Shown here piece after piece: positions 43,717 to 53,936 of a stretch of DNA of 64,000 nt. The stretch is taken from NCBI RefSeq assembly GCF_029203285.1, contig NZ_CP115669.1, positions 248,001 through 312,000 of the forward strand, given 5' to 3'. Source of the DNA: Pseudomonas sp. PSE14 (GTDB lineage: Bacteria; Pseudomonadota; Gammaproteobacteria; Pseudomonadales; Pseudomonadaceae). The notes under the pieces are model-generated. The model made no database searches, was not told the origin of the DNA, and worked only from the letters and a program-made list of their open reading frames with translations. The position numbers and the translations under genes are program-made. Each line of letters starts with the position of its first letter. The stretch's first letter is position 1.

Positions 43717-45627
43717 ATGATTCGACTACAAAATCTTACGCTACAGCGTGGCCCCCAGCGCTTGCTGGAAGGTGCCGAACTCACCCTGCATGCCGGACAG
43801 AAAATCGGCCTGATCGGCGCCAATGGCGCCGGCAAGTCGAGCCTGTTCGCCCTGCTGCGCGGCCAACTCGGCCAGGACGCCGGCGAATGCTACCTGCCGG
43901 CCGACTGGCGCATCGCGCACATGCGCCAGGAAGTCGATACCCTCGACCGCCTCGCCGTCGACTACGTACTCGATGGCGACGTGCACCTGCGCAGGATCCA
44001 GGCTGACCTCGCCGCAGCCGAACAGGCCCACGACGGCACCGCCCTGGCGCGCCTGCACAGCGAGCTGGACAGCGCCGACGGTTATACCGCCGACGCCCGC
44101 GCGCGTAAGCTGCTGGCGGGTCTTGGCTTCACGCCCGAGCAGATGGACCGCCGCGTCGGCGACTTCTCCGGTGGCTGGCGGATGCGCCTGAACCTGGCGC
44201 AGGCGCTGATGTGCCCGTCCGAATTGCTGTTGCTCGACGAACCCACCAACCACCTCGACCTCGATGCCATCCTCTGGCTGGAAGAGTGGCTCAAGGGCTA
44301 CCCGGGCACGCTGCTGCTGATCTCCCACGACCGCGATTTCCTCGACGCCGTGGTGGACAATATCGCCCACCTGGAGCAACGCAAGCTGACCCTGTACCGC
44401 GGCGGCTACTCGGCTTTCGAGCGCACCCGCGCCGAACGTCTCGCCCAGCAGCAACAGGCGTACGAGAAGCAGCAGGCGCAACGCGCGCACATGGAAAAGT
44501 ACATCGCCCGCTTCCGTGCCCAGGCCACCAAGGCCCGCCAGGCGCAGAGCCGGATCAAGGCGCTGGAACGCCTGGAAGAGCTGGCGCCGGCCCACGTCGA
44601 CTCGCCGTTCGACTTCAGCTTCCGCGAGTCCGACAAGATTTCCAGTCCGCTGCTGAACCTTTCCGAAGCTCGCCTGGGCTACGGCGACAAGACCGTGCTG
44701 GAGAAGGTCAAGCTGCAACTGGTGCCCGGCGCGCGCATTGGCCTGCTCGGCCCCAACGGTGCCGGCAAGTCGACCCTGATCAAGACCCTGTCCGGCGACC
44801 TGTCGCTGCTGGCCGGCGAGCTCGGTCGTGGCGAGAACCTCGCCATCGGCTACTTCGCCCAGCACCAGCTCGACTCGCTCGACCCCAAGGCCAGCCCGCT
44901 GCTGCACCTGGCGCGCATCGCGCCGGCCGAGCGCGAACAGACCCTGCGCGACTTCCTCGGCGGCTTCGACTTCCGCGGTGATCGTTGCGATGAGCCGGTG
45001 GTGAATTTCTCCGGTGGCGAGAAGGCGCGTCTGGCCCTGGCGCTGATCGCCTGGCAGAAGCCCAACCTGCTGCTGCTCGACGAACCGACCAACCACCTCG
45101 ACCTGGAAATGCGCCTGGCGCTGACCCTGGCGCTGCAGGAATTCTCCGGTGCCGTGGTGGTGGTGTCCCACGATCGACACCTGCTCAAGAGCACCACCGA
45201 CGAGTTCCTGCTGGTGGCCGATGGGCGCATCCGCGAGTTCGACGGCGACCTCGACGACTACGCCCGCTGGCTGGTGGATTTCCGGGCCCGCCAAGCGCCT
45301 TCTGCACCCGCCGCGCCGGCCGGCGACAAGACCGACAAGCGTGCCCAGCGCCAGGCCGCCGCCGCACTGCGCCAGCAACTGGCACCGCATAAGCGCGAGG
45401 CGGAAAAGCTGGAAAAGGAGCTGGGCAAGGTCCACGAACAGCTCGCCGAGATCGAGGAGCGCCTGGGCGACAGCGCGCTCTACGAAGCCGCGCGCAAAGA
45501 TGAGCTGCGCGACCTGCTGGCCCGCCAGTCCACCCTCAAGGCCCGCGAAAGCGAGCTGGAAGAGGGCTGGCTGATGGCGCTGGAAACCCTCGAAGAGCTG
45601 CAGCGCCAGCTCGAGGCCAGCGAGTGA
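43717..45627 (+). CDS. ABC-F family ATPase (YheS-like)
   Basis: 636 residues with two ATP-binding cassettes and no membrane segments. Walker A motifs are GANGAGKSS (about 36) and GPNGAGKST (about 349), the signatures are FSGGWRMRL and FSGGEKARL, and the Walker B motifs are LLLLDEPTNHLD (both). An acidic/Lys-rich linker and a C-terminal coiled coil (about 545-630) fit YheS/Uup-type ribosome-associated factors. It is divergent from the TIGR02444 gene. Confidence 0.92.
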   Translation: MIRLQNLTLQRGPQRLLEGAELTLHAGQKIGLIGANGAGKSSLFALLRGQLGQDAGECYLPADWRIAHMRQEVDTLDRLAVDYVLDGDVHLRRIQADLAAAEQAHDGTALARLHSELDSADGYTADARARKLLAGLGFTPEQMDRRVGDFSGGWRMRLNLAQALMCPSELLLLDEPTNHLDLDAILWLEEWLKGYPGTLLLISHDRDFLDAVVDNIAHLEQRKLTLYRGGYSAFERTRAERLAQQQQAYEKQQAQRAHMEKYIARFRAQATKARQAQSRIKALERLEELAPAHVDSPFDFSFRESDKISSPLLNLSEARLGYGDKTVLEKVKLQLVPGARIGLLGPNGAGKSTLIKTLSGDLSLLAGELGRGENLAIGYFAQHQLDSLDPKASPLLHLARIAPAEREQTLRDFLGGFDFRGDRCDEPVVNFSGGEKARLALALIAWQKPNLLLLDEPTNHLDLEMRLALTLALQEFSGAVVVVSHDRHLLKSTTDEFLLVADGRIREFDGDLDDYARWLVDFRARQAPSAPAAPAGDKTDKRAQRQAAAALRQQLAPHKREAEKLEKELGKVHEQLAEIEERLGDSALYEAARKDELRDLLARQSTLKARESELEEGWLMALETLEELQRQLEASE

Positions 45628-45736
45628 TGGAGGGGCCTGCTGCGTTGTGGCAGGCGCCCAACTTGTTTTTCCAGAAATCCATCCGGCGCCAGCGCGGACC
45701 GAATTTTCCCACCCCCACTGACGGACGTCCCCCACT

Positions 45737-46495
45737 ATGGAATGGCTCACTAGCCCCGAGATCTGGGTCGCCTTTCTGACCCTCACCGCCCTGGAAATCG
45801 TGCTGGGCATCGACAACATCATCTTCATCTCGATCCTGGTCAGCCGCCTGCCGGTCGCCCAGCAACCCAAGGCGCGCTTCTTCGGCCTGGCACTGGCGAT
45901 GGGCACGCGCATCCTGCTGCTGCTGTCGATCACCTGGGTGATGCGCCTGACCGCCGACCTGTTCACCGTGTTCGACCACGGTATTTCCGGGCGCGACCTC
46001 ATCCTGTTCTTCGGCGGCCTGTTCCTGCTGTTCAAGAGCACCATGGAAATCTTCCACAGCCTGGAGGGCGCGGAAGAGGGCGAGCAGCAGGGCGGCAAGG
46101 CACGCGGCTTCATGGGCATCATCATCCAGATCGCGATCATCGACATCGTGTTCTCCCTGGACTCGGTGATCACCGCCGTGGGCCTGGTGCAGCACGTGCC
46201 GGTGATGATCGCCGCCATCGTCATCTCGGTCGGCGTGATGATGCTGTCGGCCGGCACCATCAGTGCCTTCATCGACAAGCACCCGTCGCTGAAGATGCTG
46301 GCGCTGTCCTTCCTCATCGTGGTCGGCACCGTATTGATCGCCGAAGCCTTCGAAATCCACGTGCCGAAGGGCTACGTGTACTTCGCCATGGCTTTCTCGC
46401 TGGCGGTGGAGGCAATCAACATCCGCCTGCGCGGCGCCATGGCGCGCAAGCGTGGCGAAGAGCCGGTGAAGCTGCGCAAGGATGTGCCGAGCTGA
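45737..46495 (+). CDS. TerC-family membrane protein
   Basis: 252 residues with seven or eight membrane segments. TerC features: LEIVLGIDNIIFISIL and IIDIVFSLDSVITAVG, each with an acidic Asp in a helix, implicated in metal (manganese/calcium) handling. No tellurite genes are nearby. No riboswitch of the yybP type is seen in the 109-nt gap upstream. Confidence 0.9.
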   Translation: MEWLTSPEIWVAFLTLTALEIVLGIDNIIFISILVSRLPVAQQPKARFFGLALAMGTRILLLLSITWVMRLTADLFTVFDHGISGRDLILFFGGLFLLFKSTMEIFHSLEGAEEGEQQGGKARGFMGIIIQIAIIDIVFSLDSVITAVGLVQHVPVMIAAIVISVGVMMLSAGTISAFIDKHPSLKMLALSFLIVVGTVLIAEAFEIHVPKGYVYFAMAFSLAVEAINIRLRGAMARKRGEEPVKLRKDVPS

Positions 46496-46512
46496 TCGCG
46501 GCGGCGTCATCG

Positions 46513-46546
46513 AAAAGCCCGGCCTTGCGCCGGGCTTTTTGTTTTT
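46513..46546 (+). terminator. terminator after the TerC gene
   Basis: Arms AAAGCCCGGC and GCCGGGCTTT, then TTGTTTTT. Confidence 0.92.
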
Positions 46547-46547
46547 C

Positions 46548-46627
46548 GTAGGAGCGAGCTTGCTCGCGAACAGAGCTTTCCGGCGATTCCGCCGCTGAGG
46601 CGGTTCGCGAGCAAGCTCGCTCCTACA
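46548..46627. repeat. REP pair (REPIN)
   Basis: Left copy CGTAGGAGCGAGCTTGCTCG (46548-46571) and right copy GGTTCGCGAGCAAGCTCGCT (46602-46627) are inverted, with 30 bp between them. It directly follows the TerC terminator. Confidence 0.9.
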
Positions 46628-46734
46628 AGGGGAATGCGACCTTCGTCGTCGGCACTGGGCGACGCGCCGGGACTAGGGCACACTGGCTGCCCGTAACAAG
46701 ATATTGCGCTCGTTCGGGCGCCGTGAGGTTCGAG

Positions 46735-47364
46735 ATGCTCGCCAGTACCTGGTTCGCCTTCTTCATCGCCTGCTGGGTGATCAGCCTGTCGCCCGGCGCC
46801 GGGGCCATCGCCTCGATGTCCTGCGGCCTGCAATACGGTTTCTGGCGTGGTTACTGGAACGCTCTGGGGCTGCAGATCGGCCTGGCCCTGCAGATCGCCG
46901 TGGTCGCTGCCGGGGTTGGCGCGCTGCTGTCCGCCTCCGCGGTCGCCTTCAGCGCGATCAAATGGTTCGGCGTGGTCTACCTGCTCTACCTTGCCTACCG
47001 CCAATGGACCTCGCCGCCGCAGGCGATGGATGCGGGTGGCGAACGTCCGATCGGCCGGCCACTGTCGCTGGTGCTGCGCGGCTTCCTGGTCAACGCCAGC
47101 AACCCCAAGGCGGTGATCTTCATGCTTGCGGTGCTGCCGCAGTTCGTCGATCCGCACCGGCCGATGGCGATCCAGTACCTGATCATGGGCGTGACCATGA
47201 TCACCGTCGACCTGATCGTCATGGCTGGCTACACCGGTCTGGCGGCCCGTGTGCTGCGTGTCCTGCGTTCCCCGCGTCAGCAGAAGGTGATGAATCGCAC
47301 CTTCGCTACCCTTTTCGTGGGTGCTGCCACGCTGCTCGCCACCGTACGCCGCGCCCCGGCCTGA
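46735..47364 (+). CDS. LysE/RhtB-family amino acid exporter
   Basis: 209 residues with five or six membrane helices. The family start SLSPGAGAIASMSCGLQYGF and the region GFLVNASNPKAVIFMLAVLPQF are diagnostic. It exports an amino acid or analogue. ATG 46735 is preferred over GTG 46723, because GAGG lies at the right distance. Confidence 0.9.
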   Translation: MLASTWFAFFIACWVISLSPGAGAIASMSCGLQYGFWRGYWNALGLQIGLALQIAVVAAGVGALLSASAVAFSAIKWFGVVYLLYLAYRQWTSPPQAMDAGGERPIGRPLSLVLRGFLVNASNPKAVIFMLAVLPQFVDPHRPMAIQYLIMGVTMITVDLIVMAGYTGLAARVLRVLRSPRQQKVMNRTFATLFVGAATLLATVRRAPA

Positions 47365-47462
47365 GGGCGTTTGCGCCGCGCCCGGGGTGTCGTCAAAAAC
47401 TCATCGGGCGCCGTGTCGTGGGACATTGTCCTTGCATAGACGGAAACCTGAGGTGACAATTT

Positions 47463-47485
47463 AACCTCATTCATTCTCATTTAGC
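47463..47485. promoter_or_regulatory. candidate Fur box
   Basis: Read on the minus strand, TAAATGAGAATGAATGAGG resembles a Fur site (repeats of the NATWAT type, TGAGAAT core), 8-30 bp before the cytochrome c-FTR1 gene. It fits iron-controlled expression. The match is partial. Confidence 0.5.
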
Positions 47486-47492
47486 TTCCGCT

Positions 47493-49394
47493 ATGCAACC
47501 CTCCAAACTTCTCGTCTGGCTGTTGCCGCTGTTCGGCCTTTTCAGCCTTGGAGCTCACGCCGACACGGTTGTCGATCCTTCGCAAGCCCTTCATCTGCTC
47601 AGTTATCTTGCCGCCGACTACCCGGCAACCGTTGCCGACGGCCAGATCGTCGACGCCAGCGAGTACAAGGAGCAGCTGGAGTTCGTCGGCAATCTCCATG
47701 CGCTGATCCTGGCCCTGCCTGCCCGCCCCGAGCGCGCCGACCTGGAGAAGGCGGCCGATGCTCTCAAGCAGGCCATCGAGCAACGCCAGCCCGGTGCGCA
47801 GGTCGCCCAGCAGGCGCGCCATCTTGAGGCGCGCGTCGCGGACATCTACCAGGTGGTGCAGACCCCGGCGATCACGCCCGATCCGTCCCGTGCCGCCGAG
47901 ACCTATGCCCAGCAGTGCTCGATCTGCCACGGTGACGCCGGCAAGGGCGATGGCCCGGCGGGCATCGGCCTGGAGCCGCCGCCGGCCAACCTGACCGACC
48001 GCGCGCGCCTGGACCACCTGAGCCTGTATGACCTGCACAACGTCATCGGCCTGGGCGTCGCCGGCACCGACATGCCGGCCTTCGCCGACCAGTTGGACGA
48101 GCGTCAGCGCTGGGACCTGGCGGCCTACGTCGCGAGCCTCAGCGCTGGCCAGGCCAAGGCCGATCCAGCCCATGCCTACCCGCTGGGCACCCTGGCGACC
48201 CAGACCCCGGCCGAAGTCGCCGAGCGCGATGGCGAGGCCGCAGCGGAAAGCTTCCGTGCCCTCCGCGCCCACCCGCCGCTGGAACACCGCGGCCCGGCGC
48301 AGCAGATCGACTACACCAGCGCGACCCTGGACAAGAGCTTCGCCGTGTACCGCGCAGGCGACCACGACCAGGCCTACGACCTGTCCGTGGCGGCCTACCT
48401 GGAAGGCTTCGAGCTGGTGGAAAGCTCGCTGGACAACGTCGACGCCGACCTGCGCAAGGCCACCGAGAAGCAGCTGATGGCCTACCGTCAGGCCCTGCGT
48501 GATGGTCTGCCGGAAGGCGAAGTGGCCCAGCAACTGGAACTGGCCAAGGCCAAGCTGGCCGCGGCTGCCAAGGCCCTGAGCGGCGACTCGCTGAGCTTCT
48601 CCATCAGCTTCGTGTCGGCCCTGTTGATCCTGCTGCGCGAAGGCGTGGAGGCGATCCTGGTGCTGGCCGCCATCCTCGCCTTCCTGCGTAACACCGGGCA
48701 GGAGAAGGCCGTGCGCGGCGTGCATGTCGGCTGGGGGCTGGCCTTCGTCGCCGGCTTCGCCACCTGGGCTGTAGCCGCCTACGTGATCGACATCGGCGGC
48801 GCCCAGCGCGAGCTGATGGAGGGCTTCACCTCGCTGTTCGCCTGCGTGATGGTGCTCTGGCTCGGCGTGTGGATGCACGACCGGCGCCACGCCGCCGCCT
48901 GGCAGGACTACATCCGCAGCAGCCTGGTCGGCGGCGGTGGCCGCTTCGGCTTCGCCGTGCTGGCGTTCTTCTCGGTGTACCGCGAGCTGTTCGAAGTCAT
49001 CCTGTTCTACGAGACCCTCTGGCTGCAGGCCGGCCCGGCCGGGCACAACGCGGTGATCGCCGGTGCGGGCACTGCCGTGGTGGTCCTGATCGGTATCGCC
49101 TGGGTGATTCTGCGTGGTTCGGCCAGGCTTCCGCTGAAGCTGTTCTTCACCGTCAACGCCGCGCTGCTCTGCGCCCTGTCGGTGGTCTTCGCCGGCCATG
49201 GCGTGGTCGCCCTGCAGGAGGCCGGGGTGATCGGTACCCGCCCGGTGCCGTTCTTCGACTTCGACTGGCTCGGCATCAAGGCCGACGCCTACTCGCTGTC
49301 GGCCCAGGCCGTAGCGCTGCTGGCGGTGGCCGTGTTCTACGGCCGCAGCTACCTCACCGAACGCCGCAAGGCGGAGAGCATCGCCTCCTCCTGA
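47493..49394 (+). CDS. cytochrome c-FTR1 family iron permease
   Basis: 633 residues. A signal peptide (about 1-23) is followed by a cytochrome c domain (CSICHGDAGKGDGPAG about 149-164, axial Met probably TDMPAF) and a helical extension (to about 360). The C-terminal half is an FTR1-like membrane domain with the REGVE motif (LLREGVEAILVL) and a second YRELFEVILFYE. The heme domain could oxidise Fe2+ for uptake by the FTR1 part. A Fur-like site lies immediately upstream. No EfeO/EfeB partner is nearby. Confidence 0.9.
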   Translation: MQPSKLLVWLLPLFGLFSLGAHADTVVDPSQALHLLSYLAADYPATVADGQIVDASEYKEQLEFVGNLHALILALPARPERADLEKAADALKQAIEQRQPGAQVAQQARHLEARVADIYQVVQTPAITPDPSRAAETYAQQCSICHGDAGKGDGPAGIGLEPPPANLTDRARLDHLSLYDLHNVIGLGVAGTDMPAFADQLDERQRWDLAAYVASLSAGQAKADPAHAYPLGTLATQTPAEVAERDGEAAAESFRALRAHPPLEHRGPAQQIDYTSATLDKSFAVYRAGDHDQAYDLSVAAYLEGFELVESSLDNVDADLRKATEKQLMAYRQALRDGLPEGEVAQQLELAKAKLAAAAKALSGDSLSFSISFVSALLILLREGVEAILVLAAILAFLRNTGQEKAVRGVHVGWGLAFVAGFATWAVAAYVIDIGGAQRELMEGFTSLFACVMVLWLGVWMHDRRHAAAWQDYIRSSLVGGGGRFGFAVLAFFSVYRELFEVILFYETLWLQAGPAGHNAVIAGAGTAVVVLIGIAWVILRGSARLPLKLFFTVNAALLCALSVVFAGHGVVALQEAGVIGTRPVPFFDFDWLGIKADAYSLSAQAVALLAVAVFYGRSYLTERRKAESIASS

Positions 49395-49466
49395 TGTGTT
49401 GATCACGCGGTTCACGACGGCCAGTGCGATACTGGCCGTTGTGCTTTTCGATGGAAGGTTTTCCTG

Positions 49467-49937
49467 ATGCGTATCTGGATCGATGCCGACGCCTGCCCGC
49501 GCGCGGCCAAGGACCTGGTGGCGAAGTTCGCCCTCAAGCGCAAGCTGGAGGTGGTGATGGTCGCCGGCCAACCCGTGGCCAAGCCGCCGTTCGCCTGCGT
49601 CAGCCTGATAGTGGTGCCCAGCGGGATGGACGCTGCCGACGACTACCTGGTGGAGCAGGCCGAGCCGGGCGACCTTGTGATCTGCAGCGACGTGCCGCTG
49701 GCCGACCGGCTGGTGAAGAAGGGCGTCGATGCCCTCGACCCGCGCGGCCGCGAGTTCGACGAGAAGAACATGGGCGAGCGCCTGGCGGTGCGCAACCTGT
49801 TCACCGACCTGCGCGAGCAGGGGCAGGTGGGGGGAGGGCAGGCGCCCTATGGCGACAAGGACCGGCAGGCCTTCGCCAATGGCCTGGATCGGCTGCTGAC
49901 GCGGTTGATGCGCGAGGCGGAGAGCCGCAAGGCCTGA
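49467..49937 (+). CDS. YaiI/YqxD (DUF188) family protein
   Basis: 156 residues with a PIN-like fold. Characteristic segments are IWIDADACPRAAKDL and VICSDVPLADRLVKKGVDALDPRG. The conserved acidic residues (DAD, SD) suggest a nuclease-like metal site; no function is proven. ATG 49467 follows AAGGTTTTCCTG. Confidence 0.9.
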   Translation: MRIWIDADACPRAAKDLVAKFALKRKLEVVMVAGQPVAKPPFACVSLIVVPSGMDAADDYLVEQAEPGDLVICSDVPLADRLVKKGVDALDPRGREFDEKNMGERLAVRNLFTDLREQGQVGGGQAPYGDKDRQAFANGLDRLLTRLMREAESRKA

Positions 49938-49941
49938 ACAT

Positions 49942-49969
49942 GAAAACGCCCGGCATTGCCGGGCGTTTT
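49942..49969 (+). terminator. terminator after the DUF188 gene
   Basis: Arms AAAACGCCCGGC and GCCGGGCGTTTT with loop ATT, then T. Confidence 0.92.
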
Positions 49970-49998
49970 TATTTCAATGGGCAGATCGGTGTGGCATC

Positions 49999-50065
49999 GG
50001 TTCGCGAGCAAGCTCGCTCCTACAGGGGGCATCCGCTCTTCGTAGGAGCGAGCTTGCTCGCGAAC
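49999..50065. repeat. REP pair in opposite orientation
   Basis: First copy GGTTCGCGAGCAAGCTCGCT (49999-50028) and second copy CGTAGGAGCGAGCTTGCTCG (50041-50065) point away from each other compared with the other pairs, with only 13 bp between. Confidence 0.88.
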
Positions 50066-50083
50066 ATTCGACGCTCAATGGCT

Positions 50084-50737
50084 TCAGGCCAGCTCCAGCA
50101 CCCGGTCGACCGCCTTGTTGATGCCGCTGGCGGCTTCGGCGATGGACTGCGCCAGCATGTAGGCCGGGGTGGTGACCAGCTTGTGGTCCTTGTCCTCGAC
50201 GATGTCTTCCACGGCGCAGTCGACGTGCTTGGCGCCCATGCGGGTCAGCGCCTGGGCGGTGCCTTCATCATTGCCGATGGTGCATTCCACGCCCGCGCCG
50301 TAGATGCGCGCGGCCATGGCCGGGGCGATGCAGATCAGCCCGACCGGCTTCTTCGCCGCGGCGAAGGCCTTGGCCAGGGCCAGCACGTCCGGCTGCACTT
50401 CGCACTGGTCGCCCTTGAAGGCGAAGTCGCTGAGGTTCTTCGCGGCGCCGAAACCGCCGGGGATGAGCAGCGCGTCGAAGTCTTCGACCTTGGCTTCGCG
50501 AACGTCCTTCACCTCGCCACGGGCGATGCGCGCGGACTCCACCAGCACGTTGCGGCTCTCGGCCATTTCCTCGCCGGTCAGGTGGTTGAGCACGTGGTGC
50601 TGGGCGATGTCGGGGGCGAAGCACTGCACCTTCGCGCCGCGCTGGGAAAGGCGCAGCAGGGTGATCACGCTTTCGTGGATCTCAGCGCCGTCGTAGACGC
50701 CACAGCCGGAGAGGATGACGGCAACTTTCTTCTGCAT
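50084..50737 (-). CDS. elbB: ElbB (isoprenoid biosynthesis glyoxalase-like, DJ-1/PfpI family)
   Basis: 217 residues. A DJ-1/PfpI fold with the nucleophile Cys in VGLICIAPAM and N-terminal SGCGVYDGAEIHES, which is the ElbB signature. Weak glyoxalase activity is known; the historical link is to isoprenoid synthesis. ATG 50737 follows AGGAGCAGTCC. Faces a REP pair at its 3' end. Confidence 0.93.
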   Translation of the reverse strand: MQKKVAVILSGCGVYDGAEIHESVITLLRLSQRGAKVQCFAPDIAQHHVLNHLTGEEMAESRNVLVESARIARGEVKDVREAKVEDFDALLIPGGFGAAKNLSDFAFKGDQCEVQPDVLALAKAFAAAKKPVGLICIAPAMAARIYGAGVECTIGNDEGTAQALTRMGAKHVDCAVEDIVEDKDHKLVTTPAYMLAQSIAEAASGINKAVDRVLELA

Positions 50738-50878
50738 GGACTGCTCCTGTTCGAGGGTGCCGGGCGTGTCGCGATATGCCGCCCGGGTTGTCGCCGGCGG
50801 TCGGGGCCGGCGCGGGGCAAGAGGCTAGGATCGATGAAACCAGGGCCTTACCCACAAGCATAACGACTCGGCCGCGCC

Positions 50879-52117
50879 ATGAACTACATCCTCTTCGCCG
50901 TACCCTTCTTTTTCCTCCTGATCGCGATCGAGTTGCTCGCGGACCGCTGGCGGGGCATCAGTACCTATCGCCTGAGCGATGCGCTGAACAGCCTCAGCGC
51001 CGGGGTGCTGTCCACCACCAGCGGACTGCTGACCAAGGGGCTCGCGGTGGTGACCTATACCCTGGCCTGGCAACAGCTTGCACTGTTCGAGCTGTCGGCC
51101 AAGAGCCTGTGGGTCTGGGCCTTCGCCTTTGTCTTCTACGACTTCTGCTACTACTGGAACCACCGCCTGGGCCACGAGCGCAATGTGCTCTGGGCGGCGC
51201 ATTCTGTGCACCACCAGAGCGAGGACTACAACCTCTCCACGGCGCTGCGCCAGACCAGCACCGGCTTCATCTTCGGCTGGATCTTCTACCTGCCGATGGC
51301 GGTGGCCGGCGTGCCGCCGCTGGTGTTCCTCACCGTCGGTGCCCTGAACCTGCTGTACCAGTTCTGGGTGCACACCCGGCATATTCCCAAGCTCGGCGTG
51401 TTCGAGTGGGTCTTCATCACCCCGTCCAACCACCGCGTGCACCACGCGCAGAACCCGGTGTACATGGACCGCAACTACGGCGGCGTGTTCATCCTCTGGG
51501 ACCGTCTGTTCGGCACCTTCCAGGAGGAATTGGACGAGGAGCCGGTGGTGTTCGGCGTGACCGTGCCGCTGGCCAGCTGGAACCCGCTGTGGGCCAACCT
51601 GCAGGTCTACGCGCACCTGTGGAACGATGCACGCCGCGCCGGCAGCGTCCGGGACAAGCTGCGCATCTGGTTCATGCGCACCGGTTGGCGCCCGGAGGAC
51701 GTCGCCCAGCGTTACCCCATGGTCAAGCCGGACCTGGCGGCCTTCCGCAAGTTCGAGGTGCCGCTCACGCGGGGCAGGCAGTGGTACGCCGGGCTACAGT
51801 TCGCGACTTACGTGGTGATCGGCACCTGGCTGCTGGGCGTGGGGGAGGGCTGGCAGATGTTGCCGCTGGTGATCGGCTGGAGCTGGATGGCCTTCGGGCT
51901 CTACGCCATTGGCTGTTGGCTGGAGAACCGCACCTGGGCGCTGCGCATGGAAGTGCTGCGCCTGGCGCTCAACGTACCGGCGGTGGCGGCACTGGCGCTG
52001 TGGGGTGGGATTGAGTTGCCGCAGTGGACGCCCTGGGCGCTGGCGGTCTACACGCTGGCAAGCCTGGTCGTGCTGCTGAGCCTGCGGCGTGCCGAGCGGC
52101 TACCGCAGGCCGCCTGA
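50879..52117 (+). CDS. sterol desaturase/fatty acid hydroxylase family membrane protein
   Basis: 412 residues with about eight hydrophobic segments. The His-cluster motifs for a di-iron site are present: HRLGHE, HSVHHQSE and HRVHHAQN. It hydroxylates or desaturates lipids. The C-terminal third has extra helices and no extra domain. It converges with the DedA gene with a 1-bp gap. Confidence 0.9.
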   Translation: MNYILFAVPFFFLLIAIELLADRWRGISTYRLSDALNSLSAGVLSTTSGLLTKGLAVVTYTLAWQQLALFELSAKSLWVWAFAFVFYDFCYYWNHRLGHERNVLWAAHSVHHQSEDYNLSTALRQTSTGFIFGWIFYLPMAVAGVPPLVFLTVGALNLLYQFWVHTRHIPKLGVFEWVFITPSNHRVHHAQNPVYMDRNYGGVFILWDRLFGTFQEELDEEPVVFGVTVPLASWNPLWANLQVYAHLWNDARRAGSVRDKLRIWFMRTGWRPEDVAQRYPMVKPDLAAFRKFEVPLTRGRQWYAGLQFATYVVIGTWLLGVGEGWQMLPLVIGWSWMAFGLYAIGCWLENRTWALRMEVLRLALNVPAVAALALWGGIELPQWTPWALAVYTLASLVVLLSLRRAERLPQAA

Positions 52118-52118
52118 C

Positions 52119-52676
52119 TCAGGCCTTGCTGGCGCTCTTGAAGCGGCGGCGCAGCCACAGCAGCAGCCCAATGACGATCAGGCCGCCGAGCACCATCAAT
52201 TCGTACTTCTTGATGTTGCCCAGCACGCCTTCGAGCACGCTACCAAAGTAGTAGGCTGCCGAGCCCAGCGCGGTGGCCCAGACGATGGCGCCGATGCCAT
52301 TGAGCAGCAGGTAGCGTCCCGGCGGATAGCCGGACAGGCCGATGGCCACCGGCATCACGGTGCGCAGGCCGTAGACGAAGCGGAAGCTCAGCACCCACAT
52401 GTCCGGGCGACGGCGCACGTGTTCCAGCGCCTTGTCGCCCATCTGCTGCCAGCGCGGCTTGCGCGCGAGCAGCTTGCGGCCATGGCGGCGGCCGAGGAAG
52501 TACCACAGCTGGTCGCCCGCGTAACTGCCGAGGAAGGCCACGGCGATCACGTATTCGAGCTGCATATAGCCGCGAAATGCCAGGAACCCGGCCAGAACCA
52601 GAATGGTCTCGCCCTCGAAGAAGGTGCCGAGGAACAGGGCGATATAGCCGAAATCCTGCAGGAATTGTTGAAGCAT
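52119..52676 (-). CDS. DedA-family membrane protein
   Basis: 185 residues. DedA (VTT) signatures: EGETILVLAGFLA, GSYAGDQLWYFLGRRHG and RFVYGLRTVMPVAIGLSG. These proteins have roles in lipid flipping and proton motive force homeostasis. Confidence 0.92.
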   Translation of the reverse strand: MLQQFLQDFGYIALFLGTFFEGETILVLAGFLAFRGYMQLEYVIAVAFLGSYAGDQLWYFLGRRHGRKLLARKPRWQQMGDKALEHVRRRPDMWVLSFRFVYGLRTVMPVAIGLSGYPPGRYLLLNGIGAIVWATALGSAAYYFGSVLEGVLGNIKKYELMVLGGLIVIGLLLWLRRRFKSASKA

Positions 52677-52847
52677 TATCGAGGCAACGCAGCGAAATGA
52701 AGGCGAAGCCTAACTCGGTTGTCGCTCCGGGGGAAGGCGTGCCAGTCGCGCCCCCTGACCTGGGGCAACTTCCTCCGGCCGCCAGGTGGTGTGGCAGGAT
52801 GCCGCGACCAAGGGTCACTGTTACCGCTTGTTACCAATCGGTCATAA

Positions 52848-53915
<1,068 letters not shown>

Positions 53916-53936
53916 CCCCCGCCGACGAGACTTGCG

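Noticed and set aside
45628..45736. yybP-ykoY type riboswitch before the TerC gene
   Set aside because: The 109-nt gap shows no paired elements or conserved loops of that RNA.
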